The position numbers were made by a program, and so were the translations under genes. The notes under the pieces were generated by a model that was not told the DNA's origin, made no database searches, and saw nothing but the letters and a program-made list of their open reading frames with translations. Shown in pieces: positions 1-8,606 of a stretch of 64,000 nucleotides of DNA. Where the stretch lies: assembly GCF_005047355.1 (NCBI RefSeq), contig NZ_SUMC01000024.1, positions 62,001 to 126,000 of the forward strand, written 5' to 3'. Within the stretch, counting starts at the first letter, position 1; the number at the start of each line of letters is the position of its first letter. The stretch is from Actinacidiphila oryziradicis. Its GTDB lineage: Bacteria > Actinomycetota > Actinomycetes > Streptomycetales > Streptomycetaceae.

Positions 1-2275
1 GGACAAGCCGGGCGGTAGGCCGGCAACCGGTGGCGTTGACCGCGACCGTGAAGTCGCCCGCCGGCAGCTCGGCGAAGGTGAAGCCACCGCCCGGGTCCGT
101 CTTGCCGGTAGCCAGTACCTCGCCCCGGACATCGGTGACCACGACCATCGCGCCCTCGACGGGCAGGTCGTCCAGCGCGCTGGTCACGACGCCGGTGAGC
201 CCACTGCTCACCGACAGCAACACGTCGTACGCCACCGGCTCCCCGCCGACTGTGACGGTGGACGCCTGCGGCTGGCAGCCGTCGGAGGCCGCGATCAGGA
301 CGTACGTACCGGAGCCCGGTACGGGGAGGGTGTAGCTGCCGTCGGCCTGGGCGGCGGCCCGGCCGAGCTGCTGTCCGGTGAGGGAGATCAGCGTGAGCGT
401 GGCGGCTGCCACCGGAGCGCCGTCGGAGCCCCGCACGTGGCCGTGGACGGCAACTGAGCCGGCCATCGGGACGCTATCGCCGCCCGATGAGGCAAACATC
501 GCCACCGGTTGCGGCCGCGTGGCTTCGGCGCCCACGCTGACCGGTTCCCGCTCCAGTTCGGGCTCGGGCTCGGGCTGAGACGCGGGCTCTGCCGCCTCGG
601 CGGCGCGCGCCTCCAGCGCGGAGATCTTCCGCAGCGGCACCTCCTTGATGAACAGGATCACCAGGAAGGCGAGGACCATCACGATCGCGGCGAGCAGGAA
701 GACCGTGTGCATGGCGTTCGCGAAGCCCGCTTTGAAGGGTTCGGCCAGGCGCGGATCCAGCTTCTGGATGAAGGAGGAGTCGCTGAGGACGCTGGAGGAA
801 GTGCTGCTGGATCCGCCCGAGTGCTTCAGCATGGTCAGCACCGGCTTGTTCGCCGGGTCCGCCAGGACTGCCGGATCCTTCAGCGCGGCCCTGAAACTCG
901 CGGTGGACGCGGCCGACGCGAATGCGGAGGCGATCTTGCCGGTGACTGTGCTGAAGAGCACCGAGAGGAAGATCGCCGTACCGGCGGTGCCGCCCATCTG
1001 CCGGAAGAAGGTGGACGAGGAGGTCGCCACACCCATGTCCTTGAGCGGCACCGCGTTCTGCACCGCCAGGACCAGCGTCTGCATACAGCCGCCCAGGCCC
1101 AGGCCGAAGACGGCCATGTAGATCATCGTCTGCCACAGCGGCGTGTCCCACTGGACCCTGAGGTAGAACAGCACCATCGCGGTGACCATCAGGGCGCTGC
1201 CGACGATCGGGAAGATCTTGTACCGGCCGGTCTTGGAGGTGACCTGACCGGAGGTGATCGAGGCGATGATCATGCCAGCCATCAATGGCAGCATCTCCAG
1301 GCCCGACTTGGTGGCACTGGCGCCCTTGACGATCTGCAGGTACTGCGGGATCACCAGCATGCCGCCGAACATGCCCATACCGATCAGTACCCCGGCCAGG
1401 CTGGTCAGGCTGAAGACCGGGATGCGGAACAGGCGCATCGGGATCAGTGCGGCGTCGCCCATCAGGCGCTCGACGAAGATCCAGACGATGATGCCGACCC
1501 CGCCGACCGCGTAGCAGGTGAGGGAACGCGTAGAGCCCCAGCCCCAGCCACGGCCCTGCTCGGCGACGAGCAGCAGCGGCACCACACCGATGATGAGAGT
1601 GAGCGCACCCCACCAGTCGATGCGGGACACGCGGCGGGTGTGCGGGATGTTGAGCACCTTGGCGACGACGAACAGCGCGATGATGCCGATGGGGACATTG
1701 ACCAGGAAGACCCAGCGCCAGCCGACGATGCCCAGGATGCTGTTCGTGCCCGCGAGGAAACCGCCGATCAGCGGGCCGCCCACACTGGCGACGCCGAATG
1801 TCGCGAGCATGTAGCCCTGGTAGCGGGCGCGTTCGCGGGGCGAGACGATGTCACCGATGATCGCCAGCGCGAGTGACATCAGACCGCCGGCGCCGATGCC
1901 CTGGAAGGCCCGGAACCAGGCCAGCTCGGCCATCGAGGTCGAGAAGGTGCACAGCGTGGAGCCGACGATGAAGACGCTGATCGCGCCCAGGAAGTAGGGC
2001 TTGCGGCCATGGAGGTCGGACAGCTTGCCGTACAGCGGTGTCGAGATCGTGGAGGTGATCAAATACGCGGTGGTGGCCCAGGCCTGCTGGCTGAGGCCGT
2101 GCAGATCGTCCGCGATGGTCCGGATGGATGTACTGACGATGGTCTGGTCGAGCGCGGCCAGGAACATGCCCAGCAACAGGCCGCTAAGGATGGTCAGGAT
2201 CTGCCGGTGGCTGAGGCCGCCCGGCGAGGTTATCGGTGTGGACCCCGCGCTCTGCGCGGGGGCTGCGTGGCTCAT
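1..2275 (-). CDS. DHA2-family MFS drug exporter with C-terminal carboxypeptidase-regulatory-like domains (3' end outside window)
   Basis: This is a proton-driven multidrug efflux pump of the 14-helix EmrB/QacA (DHA2) family in the cytoplasmic membrane. The protein opens MSHAAPAQ, has a first helix around residues 27-45, and continues with alternating hydrophobic segments to about residue 540. The segment LDQTIVSTS and the motif GKLSDLHGRK are classic DHA2 signatures. After the last helix comes an acidic linker. Two Ig-like carboxypeptidase-regulatory or Cna-B type repeats follow, each with an ADGSYTLP- or PGGGFTF-like strand motif. The reading frame runs off the window at base 1, so the true C-terminus is not seen. 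The ATG follows GGGAG and lies only 4 bp after the marR stop, so the two are probably one operon controlled by MarR. The substrate cannot be read from sequence. Confidence 0.9.
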   Translation of the reverse strand, partial: MSHAAPAQSAGSTPITSPGGLSHRQILTILSGLLLGMFLAALDQTIVSTSIRTIADDLHGLSQQAWATTAYLITSTISTPLYGKLSDLHGRKPYFLGAISVFIVGSTLCTFSTSMAELAWFRAFQGIGAGGLMSLALAIIGDIVSPRERARYQGYMLATFGVASVGGPLIGGFLAGTNSILGIVGWRWVFLVNVPIGIIALFVVAKVLNIPHTRRVSRIDWWGALTLIIGVVPLLLVAEQGRGWGWGSTRSLTCYAVGGVGIIVWIFVERLMGDAALIPMRLFRIPVFSLTSLAGVLIGMGMFGGMLVIPQYLQIVKGASATKSGLEMLPLMAGMIIASITSGQVTSKTGRYKIFPIVGSALMVTAMVLFYLRVQWDTPLWQTMIYMAVFGLGLGGCMQTLVLAVQNAVPLKDMGVATSSSTFFRQMGGTAGTAIFLSVLFSTVTGKIASAFASAASTASFRAALKDPAVLADPANKPVLTMLKHSGGSSSTSSSVLSDSSFIQKLDPRLAEPFKAGFANAMHTVFLLAAIVMVLAFLVILFIKEVPLRKISALEARAAEAAEPASQPEPEPELEREPVSVGAEATRPQPVAMFASSGGDSVPMAGSVAVHGHVRGSDGAPVAAATLTLISLTGQQLGRAAAQADGSYTLPVPGSGTYVLIAASDGCQPQASTVTVGGEPVAYDVLLSVSSGLTGVVTSALDDLPVEGAMVVVTDVRGEVLATGKTDPGGGFTFAELPAGDFTVAVNATGCRPTARLV

Positions 2276-2279
2276 CGTG

Positions 2280-2759
2280 CTATATCTCCCTGTCCTCCGC
2301 CGACACCCCTGAGCGACCTCCTGGGCACTGTCGCGCGTTGTGATGTTCCAGCAAGTCGTCATTGAGATGTGTCAACAGCCGGACGAGCTGGAAGCGGTCC
2401 TCGGGCGTCCATCCCTGAAGAATGGCCGCGACTTCGGAGTCCCGCTCATGTCGGTACTGCTCAAGGGCGGCGCACCCGGCTTCGGTGGCGGTCAGCAGTG
2501 CGCCACGCCCGTCTTCCGGGTCCGGCCGGCGTTCGATCAGGCCGCGGTTCACCAGGGACCTGGTCCGACGGCTGACCGTCGAAAGATCGAGGAGTGTGTC
2601 CGAGGCCAGATCGGTGGCCCGCCGCGGACCGTCCATCACCAGCCGGGCCAGCAGTAGGCGGTCCGCGCCGCCGGATTCGTACTTGGCATGCTGTTTCCAG
2701 GCAGAGGCCAGCCGCATGAGCCGTACCATTTCGGCTCCCAGACTGGGGGCGGCCTCCAC
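2280..2759 (-). CDS. MarR-family transcriptional regulator
   Basis: This is a winged-helix repressor of about 159 residues that presumably controls itself and the downstream efflux gene in response to a small ligand. The core DLASDTLLDLSTVSRRTRSL is the DNA-recognition region, followed by a wing with RRPDPEDGRG, typical of MarR. The start is uncertain. A GTG at 2757-2759 gives a normal family length, but the frame is open further upstream. A good AGAGGGGAC ribosome site near 2845 has no start codon in this frame at a proper distance. An ATG at 2818 opens only a 17-codon peptide in another frame. A lost base in the 5' part, or a translated leader peptide, would explain this. The gene ends 4 bp before the exporter start. 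Inverted repeats upstream fit autoregulation. Confidence 0.8.
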   Translation of the reverse strand: MEAAPSLGAEMVRLMRLASAWKQHAKYESGGADRLLLARLVMDGPRRATDLASDTLLDLSTVSRRTRSLVNRGLIERRPDPEDGRGALLTATEAGCAALEQYRHERDSEVAAILQGWTPEDRFQLVRLLTHLNDDLLEHHNARQCPGGRSGVSAEDREI

Positions 2760-2855
2760 TGCGGTCAGCGTGCCGGGGCCAGTGCCGGCGGAGGTACGGG
2801 GTCCGCTCCCGCGGTCATGGGTTGTTCTCGCGTTGATCGCCTGTCCCCTCTGAAA

Positions 2856-2901
2856 CTTGCTTGGCCCCAGCAAGCATAGGTTAATTGCTTGCCTAGGGCA
2901 A
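2856..2901. promoter_or_regulatory. Putative MarR operator pair in the marR promoter
   Basis: Two inverted repeats lie just upstream of the marR gene. One is CTTGCT-7 nt-AGCAAG (2856-2874). The other is TTGCC-TAG-GGCAA (2889-2901). Both carry TTGC/GCAA half-sites, common in operators of actinobacterial MarR regulators. The position upstream of a marR-exporter pair makes an autoregulatory operator the simplest reading. Binding itself is inference. Confidence 0.55.
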
Positions 2902-3443
2902 CTTAATAGCGGGGGTGCGTGGTTGGCGAGCGCGGGTATGCCGTCGACCCGGTGGCGCGGTCGGTCCGTCAGGGCTCGTCCGGTGTTGGGTTCCAGCACG
3001 GCAAGCGCTTGCTAGTCGTGCCTCGCGCTGCGGGTCACCGGGCCGGGGGTTCAGGGTGAGAGTTGGCCAGTCGCTGTCCGCCCCAACCGCGGTCGCAGGA
3101 ATCCGCCTCCCGTATGCAGGGTCACTTTTGACCCGGAACCGTACGCTGCCGTGCACAGCCGCGTTCTGTGGAAGCCGCCGGCGTCGGCGTGTACCGCTTG
3201 ATCATGTTGCTCTTGCCACTCAGCTACCTGAACTGCTTCCTCCGGGACCCATCCGTCCCAGTATCAGGCTGTCCAGACCAGCGGGGAAACTTCACGGGCG
3301 CGGGGACGCAGGGCAGCGTCGTGTACCTGGACACGGTGCTCCTGTAGCGCCGGGGTGCCAGGCCTGGCCGGGCCGCCCTCCGGCTTGGTGACGCAGCAGA
3401 GTGTTGCCGGGGTCCGCGCCCACCTGCGGGGATACTGGACCCC
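2902..3443. other. Intergenic region without a convincing gene
   Basis: About 540 bp separate the marR promoter from the flavin reductase gene. Several frames are open, as expected at this GC content, but none has a ribosome site plus a recognisable protein. A short stretch read on the plus strand from about 3190 to 3348 ends with a VVYLDTVLL-like segment and a TAG. It could be the tail of a decayed secreted or carbohydrate-binding protein, but this is too short to assign. The promoter of the flavin reductase gene must lie near its 3' end. Confidence 0.4.
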
Positions 3444-4052
3444 ATGCGTGTCGACTTCGATCCCGAAAACATGAGCCGCAATGATTTCTACCGTCTGCTG
3501 ACGTCGGTCGTGGTGCCACGGCCGATCGCGTGGGTGTCCACGGTCTCGGCAGATCGGTTTCAGGCAAACCTTGCCCCGCACAGCTTTTTCACGGTCGCGT
3601 GCGTCAGTCCGCCCGTTGTCCAGTTCACCTCCGTCGGGCGGAAGGACTCGCTGCGCAATATCGAGGACACCGGTGAATTCGTTGTCAACCTGGCGCCGGA
3701 GCATCTCTTCGAGCACATCAACGCGACCGCCACCGACTTCCCGCCCGGTGTGAGCGAATTCGACGCGGTCGGTATCGCCCGCGAGCCGAGCCGGCTGGTG
3801 AAGCCGCCGAGAGTGGCGGCGTCACCGGTCGTGCTGGAGTGCGAGCTGCACAGCACGGTACGGCTCGGTGACTCCACTGTCGTTTTCGGACGGGTGGTGT
3901 ACGCCGCGGTCTCCGAGGCCGTAATGGCCGACGGGCTTCCCGACGTACGCAAGCTCCGGCCGCTGTCCCGCCTCGGAAAGGACGAGTGGGGCACGATCGG
4001 CGAAGTACTGGAGATCTCCCGGATCCGGTACGAGGACTGGCAGGACCGCTAG
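3444..4052 (+). CDS. Flavin reductase-like (DIM6/NTAB-type) FMN-binding protein
   Basis: This 202-residue protein has the flavin reductase-like split beta-barrel that binds FMN. Such proteins reduce flavin with NAD(P)H for partner monooxygenases or act as oxidoreductases. Visible hallmarks are the N-terminal VVPRPIAWVSTVSADRFQANLAPHSFF region (residues about 23-50), which binds the flavin, then SPPVVQFTS and NTGEFVVN-like NIEDTGEFVVN near residue 75. The length is normal for the single-domain family. It starts at ATG and stands alone between two intergenic gaps. The neighbouring HIP island starts 4.5 kb away, so a link with an oxygenase there is not supported. The physiological partner is unknown. 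Confidence 0.85.
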   Translation: MRVDFDPENMSRNDFYRLLTSVVVPRPIAWVSTVSADRFQANLAPHSFFTVACVSPPVVQFTSVGRKDSLRNIEDTGEFVVNLAPEHLFEHINATATDFPPGVSEFDAVGIAREPSRLVKPPRVAASPVVLECELHSTVRLGDSTVVFGRVVYAAVSEAVMADGLPDVRKLRPLSRLGKDEWGTIGEVLEISRIRYEDWQDR

Positions 4053-4088
4053 GTTCCGCCGCGGCCCTGTGCCGGACTCTGCCCGGGC

Positions 4089-5591
4089 CTAGCCCAGCCG
4101 GACGTTGTGCAGCAGAAGCAGCGCCGCCGCCATGTTGGCGGCCGGGACGTCACCGCGGGCGACCATGTCCGGGACGGATTTGAGCGGCACCCATTCGCGC
4201 CGGTCGGACTCGAAGTCGTCGACCGGGGGACCGTCGTAATCGGCCCGCTCGGCCCAGTAGATGTGGTGGGTGGCGTCGGTGAGCCCGTTGGAGGGTTCGA
4301 GGGTGAGCAGATGGCGGAGGGGGCCGGGTCGCCAGCCGGTCTCCTCGAACATCTCGCGGGCGGCGGCGGCGGCGATGTCCTCGCCGTCCTCGACGATCGC
4401 CGCCGCGAGCGACGAGGCGTGCTCGGCCTGGCCGCGGCGGAGCTCGACATGGACCAGCACGGCCAGCCGGTGCACCCGCCCGCGCGGGTGGGTGGGCAGG
4501 CCTGCGGCGTGGTCGGCGTACTCGTGGGCGGACCGCAGCTGGCCCAGGCTGAGAAACGCCTCCGCCAGCTGTACGTCGACCAGCCCCGGCTGGACGTAGC
4601 CGGTCTCGGCCGGCTCCTCCTCCGCGCGGATGCGTCCCTCCGCCGCCTCGGCCAGCCGGGCGCAGCGCATGACGCCGGCCGGATCGCCGAGATGTCCGTA
4701 GGTCTTCGCCTGCATCGCGTACAGGTCGGCGGCGAGCGCCGGGGTGACGTGGGAGCCGGCCGTACGCAGCGCGGCCTCGGCGAAGGCCACCGCCGCCCGG
4801 AAGTCGCCCAGCCACAGCGACTGGTAGACGAGCATGCCGACCACGCAGGCGCCCAGCCGCCGGTCGCCCGAGGCCTTCGCCAGCCGCAGAGCCTGGTGGA
4901 AGTAGCGCTGGGCCAGACCGTACGCGTCCGCGTCATAGGCGCAGATGCCGGCGATCCCCACCAGGCCGCCGACCGCCCGGTGCAGATGGCGGCCGACCGC
5001 GTCGCCGTAGTGGCCGCGCAGCAGGGGCGCGGCCTCGGCGTTCAGGAAACGGATGATCCGCTCGCGGGTCGCGACCCCGCCCGCGCTGCGGTAGAGCCCC
5101 TCGAAATGCGCGCGGGCGGCCCGCAGCATCGCCACGTCGGCCATCCCCACCTGGTCGCGGCCACGTCGTGAGACATCGGTGTCCTCGGGCGGGTTCTCCC
5201 ACTCCCACACCGGGATCACGGCGTCGGTGCCGGTGAGAGGGGCGGCCTTGCGGACCCCGGGGCGGCGCTTGAGGTCCGAGCGCCACAGGGCGGTGGCGGT
5301 GTCGACGAAGCCGGACAGCGGTGTGCCGGCCGGTGGCACGGTGCCGGGAGCGCGCATCCCGATGTCGCCGAGCGTGAGCGGCCGCCGGACCGCGCTGCCG
5401 AGGACCTCGCAGATCAGATCGGGCACCCGGCCCCGTGGCCGCTGTCCGCTGATCCACCGGGTGACCGCGGTACGGTCGTAGCCGAGCACCAGGCCGCGGG
5501 AACGGCCGGCGGCGTTGACCCGGGCGGCCAGCCCGGAGTGGGAGAGGCCGGCCTCCGCGAGCAGCGCGTCGAGCAGGATGTTGGGTTCCAT
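4089..5591 (-). CDS. NsdA-type HTH/TPR regulator fused in frame to the C-terminal half of a Nudix hydrolase
   Basis: The N-terminal ~65 residues (MEPNILLDALLAEAGLSHSG) and the middle helical repeats (about 150-390) match the streptomycete NsdA-like family of cytoplasmic helix-turn-helix plus TPR-like regulators. Near residue 395 the normal tail stops, and the sequence continues as EDGEDIAAAAAREMFEETGW (about 399-418). That is the catalytic Nudix helix, with its REMFEE core intact but the first box glycine replaced by alanine. A Nudix C-terminal half follows. The first ~50 residues of a Nudix fold (the strands before the box) are missing, so hydrolysis is doubtful. An in-frame deletion joining two neighbouring genes is the simplest origin. 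The ATG start is inferred from family similarity. Whether the protein still regulates anything is unknown. Confidence 0.8.
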   Translation of the reverse strand: MEPNILLDALLAEAGLSHSGLAARVNAAGRSRGLVLGYDRTAVTRWISGQRPRGRVPDLICEVLGSAVRRPLTLGDIGMRAPGTVPPAGTPLSGFVDTATALWRSDLKRRPGVRKAAPLTGTDAVIPVWEWENPPEDTDVSRRGRDQVGMADVAMLRAARAHFEGLYRSAGGVATRERIIRFLNAEAAPLLRGHYGDAVGRHLHRAVGGLVGIAGICAYDADAYGLAQRYFHQALRLAKASGDRRLGACVVGMLVYQSLWLGDFRAAVAFAEAALRTAGSHVTPALAADLYAMQAKTYGHLGDPAGVMRCARLAEAAEGRIRAEEEPAETGYVQPGLVDVQLAEAFLSLGQLRSAHEYADHAAGLPTHPRGRVHRLAVLVHVELRRGQAEHASSLAAAIVEDGEDIAAAAAREMFEETGWRPGPLRHLLTLEPSNGLTDATHHIYWAERADYDGPPVDDFESDRREWVPLKSVPDMVARGDVPAANMAAALLLLHNVRLG

Positions 5592-5749
5592 GGCGGACCC
5601 CCTGAGTAGGACAAGGGCAGCGTAGTCCCCCCGTATTCACACGGGTTGCGATCCGCTCGCCCAACTCCAGGTGGCGCACACGCTCCCGCGCACATGCCAG
5701 AAGTACTTGACTGGAGCCCCATCCACAAGAGAAAAGCCCGGAGCAGGAC

Positions 5750-6007
5750 ATGACGGAGCACCAGCACGTGACAGCCAACGCGGACCTGACTGAGCTGCGC
5801 CGCAGCCTCGACGTGGGTCTCACCCGTATGGACGGCCGGCTCGCCCTGCTGCTGCACCGCGGCGAGCAGACCGAGAAGGATCTCGAAGACCTCGAGACCC
5901 GGGTGAGCGGGATCGAGCGTGGCCGCTGGCCCCTGCCGGGCGTGGCCGCCCTCACCGCCTTATGCGCCCTCGCCGTCAGTGTGTGGCAGGCGATCGGCCA
6001 CTACTGA
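5750..6007 (+). CDS. Small tail-anchored coiled-coil membrane protein with a TTA codon
   Basis: This 85-residue protein starts at an ATG preceded by GGAGCAGGAC. Residues about 10-55 form an amphipathic, charged helix (LRRSLDVGLTRMDGRL, then a run rich in Glu, Arg and Leu) likely to be a coiled coil. Residues about 62-82 form one transmembrane helix, so the protein is probably anchored in the cytoplasmic membrane by its C-terminus. The leucine in LTALCAL (about residue 70) is encoded by TTA, very rare in streptomycetes, where it makes translation depend on the bldA tRNA. The gene is divergent from the regulator-Nudix chimera. Function is unknown. Confidence 0.75.
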   Translation: MTEHQHVTANADLTELRRSLDVGLTRMDGRLALLLHRGEQTEKDLEDLETRVSGIERGRWPLPGVAALTALCALAVSVWQAIGHY

Positions 6008-6031
6008 GGGCGGCTGCCACGCGGCGCCTCA

Positions 6032-7156
6032 TCAGATACCGCCCCACACCTCTTCGGCGGTCTCCACGATCAGCCGCAGCTTCGCGGCCTGCTCCTCGTA
6101 CGTCAGGGCGTTGCCCTCCGAGGTCGAGGAGAAGCCGCACTGCGGCGAGAGGCAGAGCTGGTCGATGTCGACATAGCGGCTGGCCTCCTCGATCCGGCGC
6201 TTGAGGGCGTCCTTGTCCTCCAGCGTGCCCCGCTTCGTCGTGACCAGGCCCAGGACCACGGTTTTGCCCGGCGGCACGAAGCGCAGCGGTTCGAACCCGC
6301 CGGAACGGTCGTCGTCGTACTCCAGGAAGAAGCCGTCGACCTCCAGCTGGGTGAACAGGGCCTCCGCGACGAAGTCGTATCCGCCCTCGGCCGCCCACGA
6401 CGACCGGAAGTTGCCCCGGCACATATGAGTGGTGACAGTCATGCCGTCCGGGCGGCCGGCCAGGGCCGCGTTGATCTGGCGGATGTACCGCTCGTGCTGG
6501 TGCTCGGGGTCGCCGCCCTGCCCGGCGACGAGTTCCCGCTGCCGGGGATCGTTGAGATAGGCGAGGCTCGTGTCGTCGAACTGGAGGTATGTGCAGCCGA
6601 GGTCGGCCAGCCGCCGCAGCTCCTCGGCGTAGGCGGCGCTCAGGTCGTCCCAGAAGGGCCCGAGGCCGGGGTAGACGTCCGGGTCGATCGCGGCCCGGCC
6701 CCCGCGGTAATGGACCATGCTCGGCGAGGGGATGGTGAGCTTGGGCACCGCTGTGGTCACGGAGTCCCGCAGGAAGCGGAAGGCGTCGGCGAAGATGGTC
6801 TCGCGCAGCGATATCCGGTCATGGACACGAAGCGCCGCGGAGGAGAAGTCGAGCTCGCCTCCCTCGTTGTAGAAGTGCACGGCGAGTTTCTCGTCCGTCG
6901 GCCGGACGCCGCCCAGCCGGTAGATGAAGTCCATATGCCACGAGGCGCGCCGGAATTCGCCGTCCGTCGCCGCCCGCAGCCCGGTCTCCTCCTGCATCCG
7001 TACCACTTCGCGCACCGCCTCGTCCTCGACGGCCCGCAGCTGCTCGTCGGTGACCGTCCCCTTCGCCTGCTCCTCGCGAGCGCGCAGCAGGCGCTGCGGA
7101 CGGAGCAGACTGCCGACATGGTCGGCGCGGAACGGCGGCCGGGTACGCACGGACAT
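6032..7156 (-). CDS. MetE-like cobalamin-independent methionine synthase family protein (YxjG/YxjH type)
   Basis: This 374-residue cytoplasmic protein matches the C-terminal catalytic domain of cobalamin-independent methionine synthase. Stand-alone versions (YxjG/YxjH type) are thought to transfer a methyl group to homocysteine or a related thiol. It begins with the family motif ADHVGSLLRP. Candidate zinc ligands are the THMCRGN segment near residue 215 and the CGFSS segment near residue 340, with an acidic FDDTSLAYL segment between them. The N-terminal folate-binding half of full MetE is absent, as usual for this subfamily. I chose the ATG at 7156 because GGGGAG lies 5 bases before it; a GTG two codons earlier overlaps that site. 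The substrate is not certain. Confidence 0.85.
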   Translation of the reverse strand: MSVRTRPPFRADHVGSLLRPQRLLRAREEQAKGTVTDEQLRAVEDEAVREVVRMQEETGLRAATDGEFRRASWHMDFIYRLGGVRPTDEKLAVHFYNEGGELDFSSAALRVHDRISLRETIFADAFRFLRDSVTTAVPKLTIPSPSMVHYRGGRAAIDPDVYPGLGPFWDDLSAAYAEELRRLADLGCTYLQFDDTSLAYLNDPRQRELVAGQGGDPEHQHERYIRQINAALAGRPDGMTVTTHMCRGNFRSSWAAEGGYDFVAEALFTQLEVDGFFLEYDDDRSGGFEPLRFVPPGKTVVLGLVTTKRGTLEDKDALKRRIEEASRYVDIDQLCLSPQCGFSSTSEGNALTYEEQAAKLRLIVETAEEVWGGI

Positions 7157-7280
7157 GGGCACTCCCCGAATTGGTGGCGGCTACGTCAGGTGGCGTGCCT
7201 GCGACGCTAGGCGCCCCCGTCCGGCGCCGTCAACGGGAGAGGCGCGGAGCGGGGGTACCCTCTGCGGAGTCACTTGAAAG

Positions 7281-8606
7281 ATGTACGAGGAAGCAAAGCT
7301 GGCAGTGGATACCGCGAAGAGCACCGCCGACGACGCCGCCCCCGCGGAGGACGACCCCGCCATACCCACGCGCGCCGGCTGGCGCCAGTGGCTGATGGAC
7401 ACCACACCGCTGCGGCACCCGGCCTACCGCCGGTTGTGGTCCTCGACCACGATCACTTCGGTCGGCAGCCAGCTCACCGCGGTGGCCGTTCCCAAGCAGG
7501 TCTACGACATCACCGGCTCCTCGGCCTGGGTCGGCTACGCCAGCGTCGCGGGCCTGATCCCACTGGTGGTCTTCGCCCTGTGGGGCGGCGCGGTCGCGGA
7601 CAGCGTGGACCGGCGCAAGCTGATGCTCACCACCAACATCGGCATCGCCGTTACCTCGCTGCTCTTCTGGGCGCAGGCCTTCGCGGGCGCGCAGTCGGTG
7701 GTCCTGCTCATGGTCCTGCTCGCCCTCCAGCAAGCGATGGCCGGCATGAACTTCCCCGCCCGCAGCGCCTCCATCGCCCGCCTCGTCCCCGCCGCCGAGC
7801 TCCCCGCCGCGAACGCGTTGGGCTCCACCGTCATGCAGACCGGGCAGATCGTCGGCCCGCTGCTGGCCGGCGCGTTCATACCGGTCATCGGGCTGCCCGC
7901 GCTATATCTGATCGATTCCGTGGCCCTCTGCGTCACCATATGGGCCGTCTGGAAGCTTCCCCCGCTGCCGCCCCTGACCGGCCTGGCCACCCGGCGGGCC
8001 GGGTGGCGTGAGGTGGCCGCCGGCTTCCGCTACATCACAGCCCACCGGATCCTGCTGCTCTCCTTCCTCGCCGACATCGTCGCCATGGTGTTCGGCATGC
8101 CCCGGGCACTGTTCCCGCAGCTCGCGCACACCACCTACGCCCCCTGGGGCGAGGGCTTCGCGCTCGGCCTGCTCTTCGCGGCCATTCCCATCGGCGCGGT
8201 GGCCGGCGGTCTGCTCTCCGGGACCTTCTCCCGGGCCCGGCGGCACGGCCTCATGGTCACCGTCGCGGTCGTGGGCTGGGGGGCGGCCATCACCGGATTC
8301 GGGCTCAGCGCGAGTCTGTGGTGGGCCACGGGCTTCCTGGCGCTGGCGGGCGTGGCCGACATGGTCTCCATGGTTTTCCGCAGCGCCATCCTGCAGTCTG
8401 TCGCCACGGACGAGATGCGCGGCCGTATGCAGGGCGTCTTCACCGTCGTCGTGGCGGGGGGACCGCGTTTCGCCGACCTTCTCCACGGCGTGACCGGCTC
8501 CGCCCTCGGCACCCGGACCGCTGTCACGGCGGGCGGCCTGCTGGTGGTCGTGGTGACCCTGGTGCTGGCGGCGGCGGTGCCGGAGTTCAGACGCTACCGG
8601 GCGTGA
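7281..8606 (+). CDS. MFS transporter, EntS/DHA3-like exporter
   Basis: This is a 12-helix major facilitator protein of 441 residues. The core starts at PLRHPAYRRLWSSTTITSVG (about residue 44) with helix 1, and the cytoplasmic loop GAVADSVDRRKLM between helices 2 and 3 is the usual motif A. The pattern is that of the enterobactin-exporter-like (EntS, DHA3) group, which export siderophores, drugs or other metabolites. The extra ~40 residues before helix 1 are charged, so an internal ATG (WLMDTTPL, codon 38) is an alternative start. The 3' end overlaps the convergent acyl-CoA dehydrogenase gene by 20 bp. No siderophore genes adjoin it, so the cargo is unknown. Confidence 0.85.
   Translation: MYEEAKLAVDTAKSTADDAAPAEDDPAIPTRAGWRQWLMDTTPLRHPAYRRLWSSTTITSVGSQLTAVAVPKQVYDITGSSAWVGYASVAGLIPLVVFALWGGAVADSVDRRKLMLTTNIGIAVTSLLFWAQAFAGAQSVVLLMVLLALQQAMAGMNFPARSASIARLVPAAELPAANALGSTVMQTGQIVGPLLAGAFIPVIGLPALYLIDSVALCVTIWAVWKLPPLPPLTGLATRRAGWREVAAGFRYITAHRILLLSFLADIVAMVFGMPRALFPQLAHTTYAPWGEGFALGLLFAAIPIGAVAGGLLSGTFSRARRHGLMVTVAVVGWGAAITGFGLSASLWWATGFLALAGVADMVSMVFRSAILQSVATDEMRGRMQGVFTVVVAGGPRFADLLHGVTGSALGTRTAVTAGGLLVVVVTLVLAAAVPEFRRYRA

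Noticed and set aside
3444..4052. Flavin reductase as HsaB of the steroid pathway
   Set aside because: No HsaA-type monooxygenase or ring A/B genes are present, and it lies outside the KstR2-controlled island.
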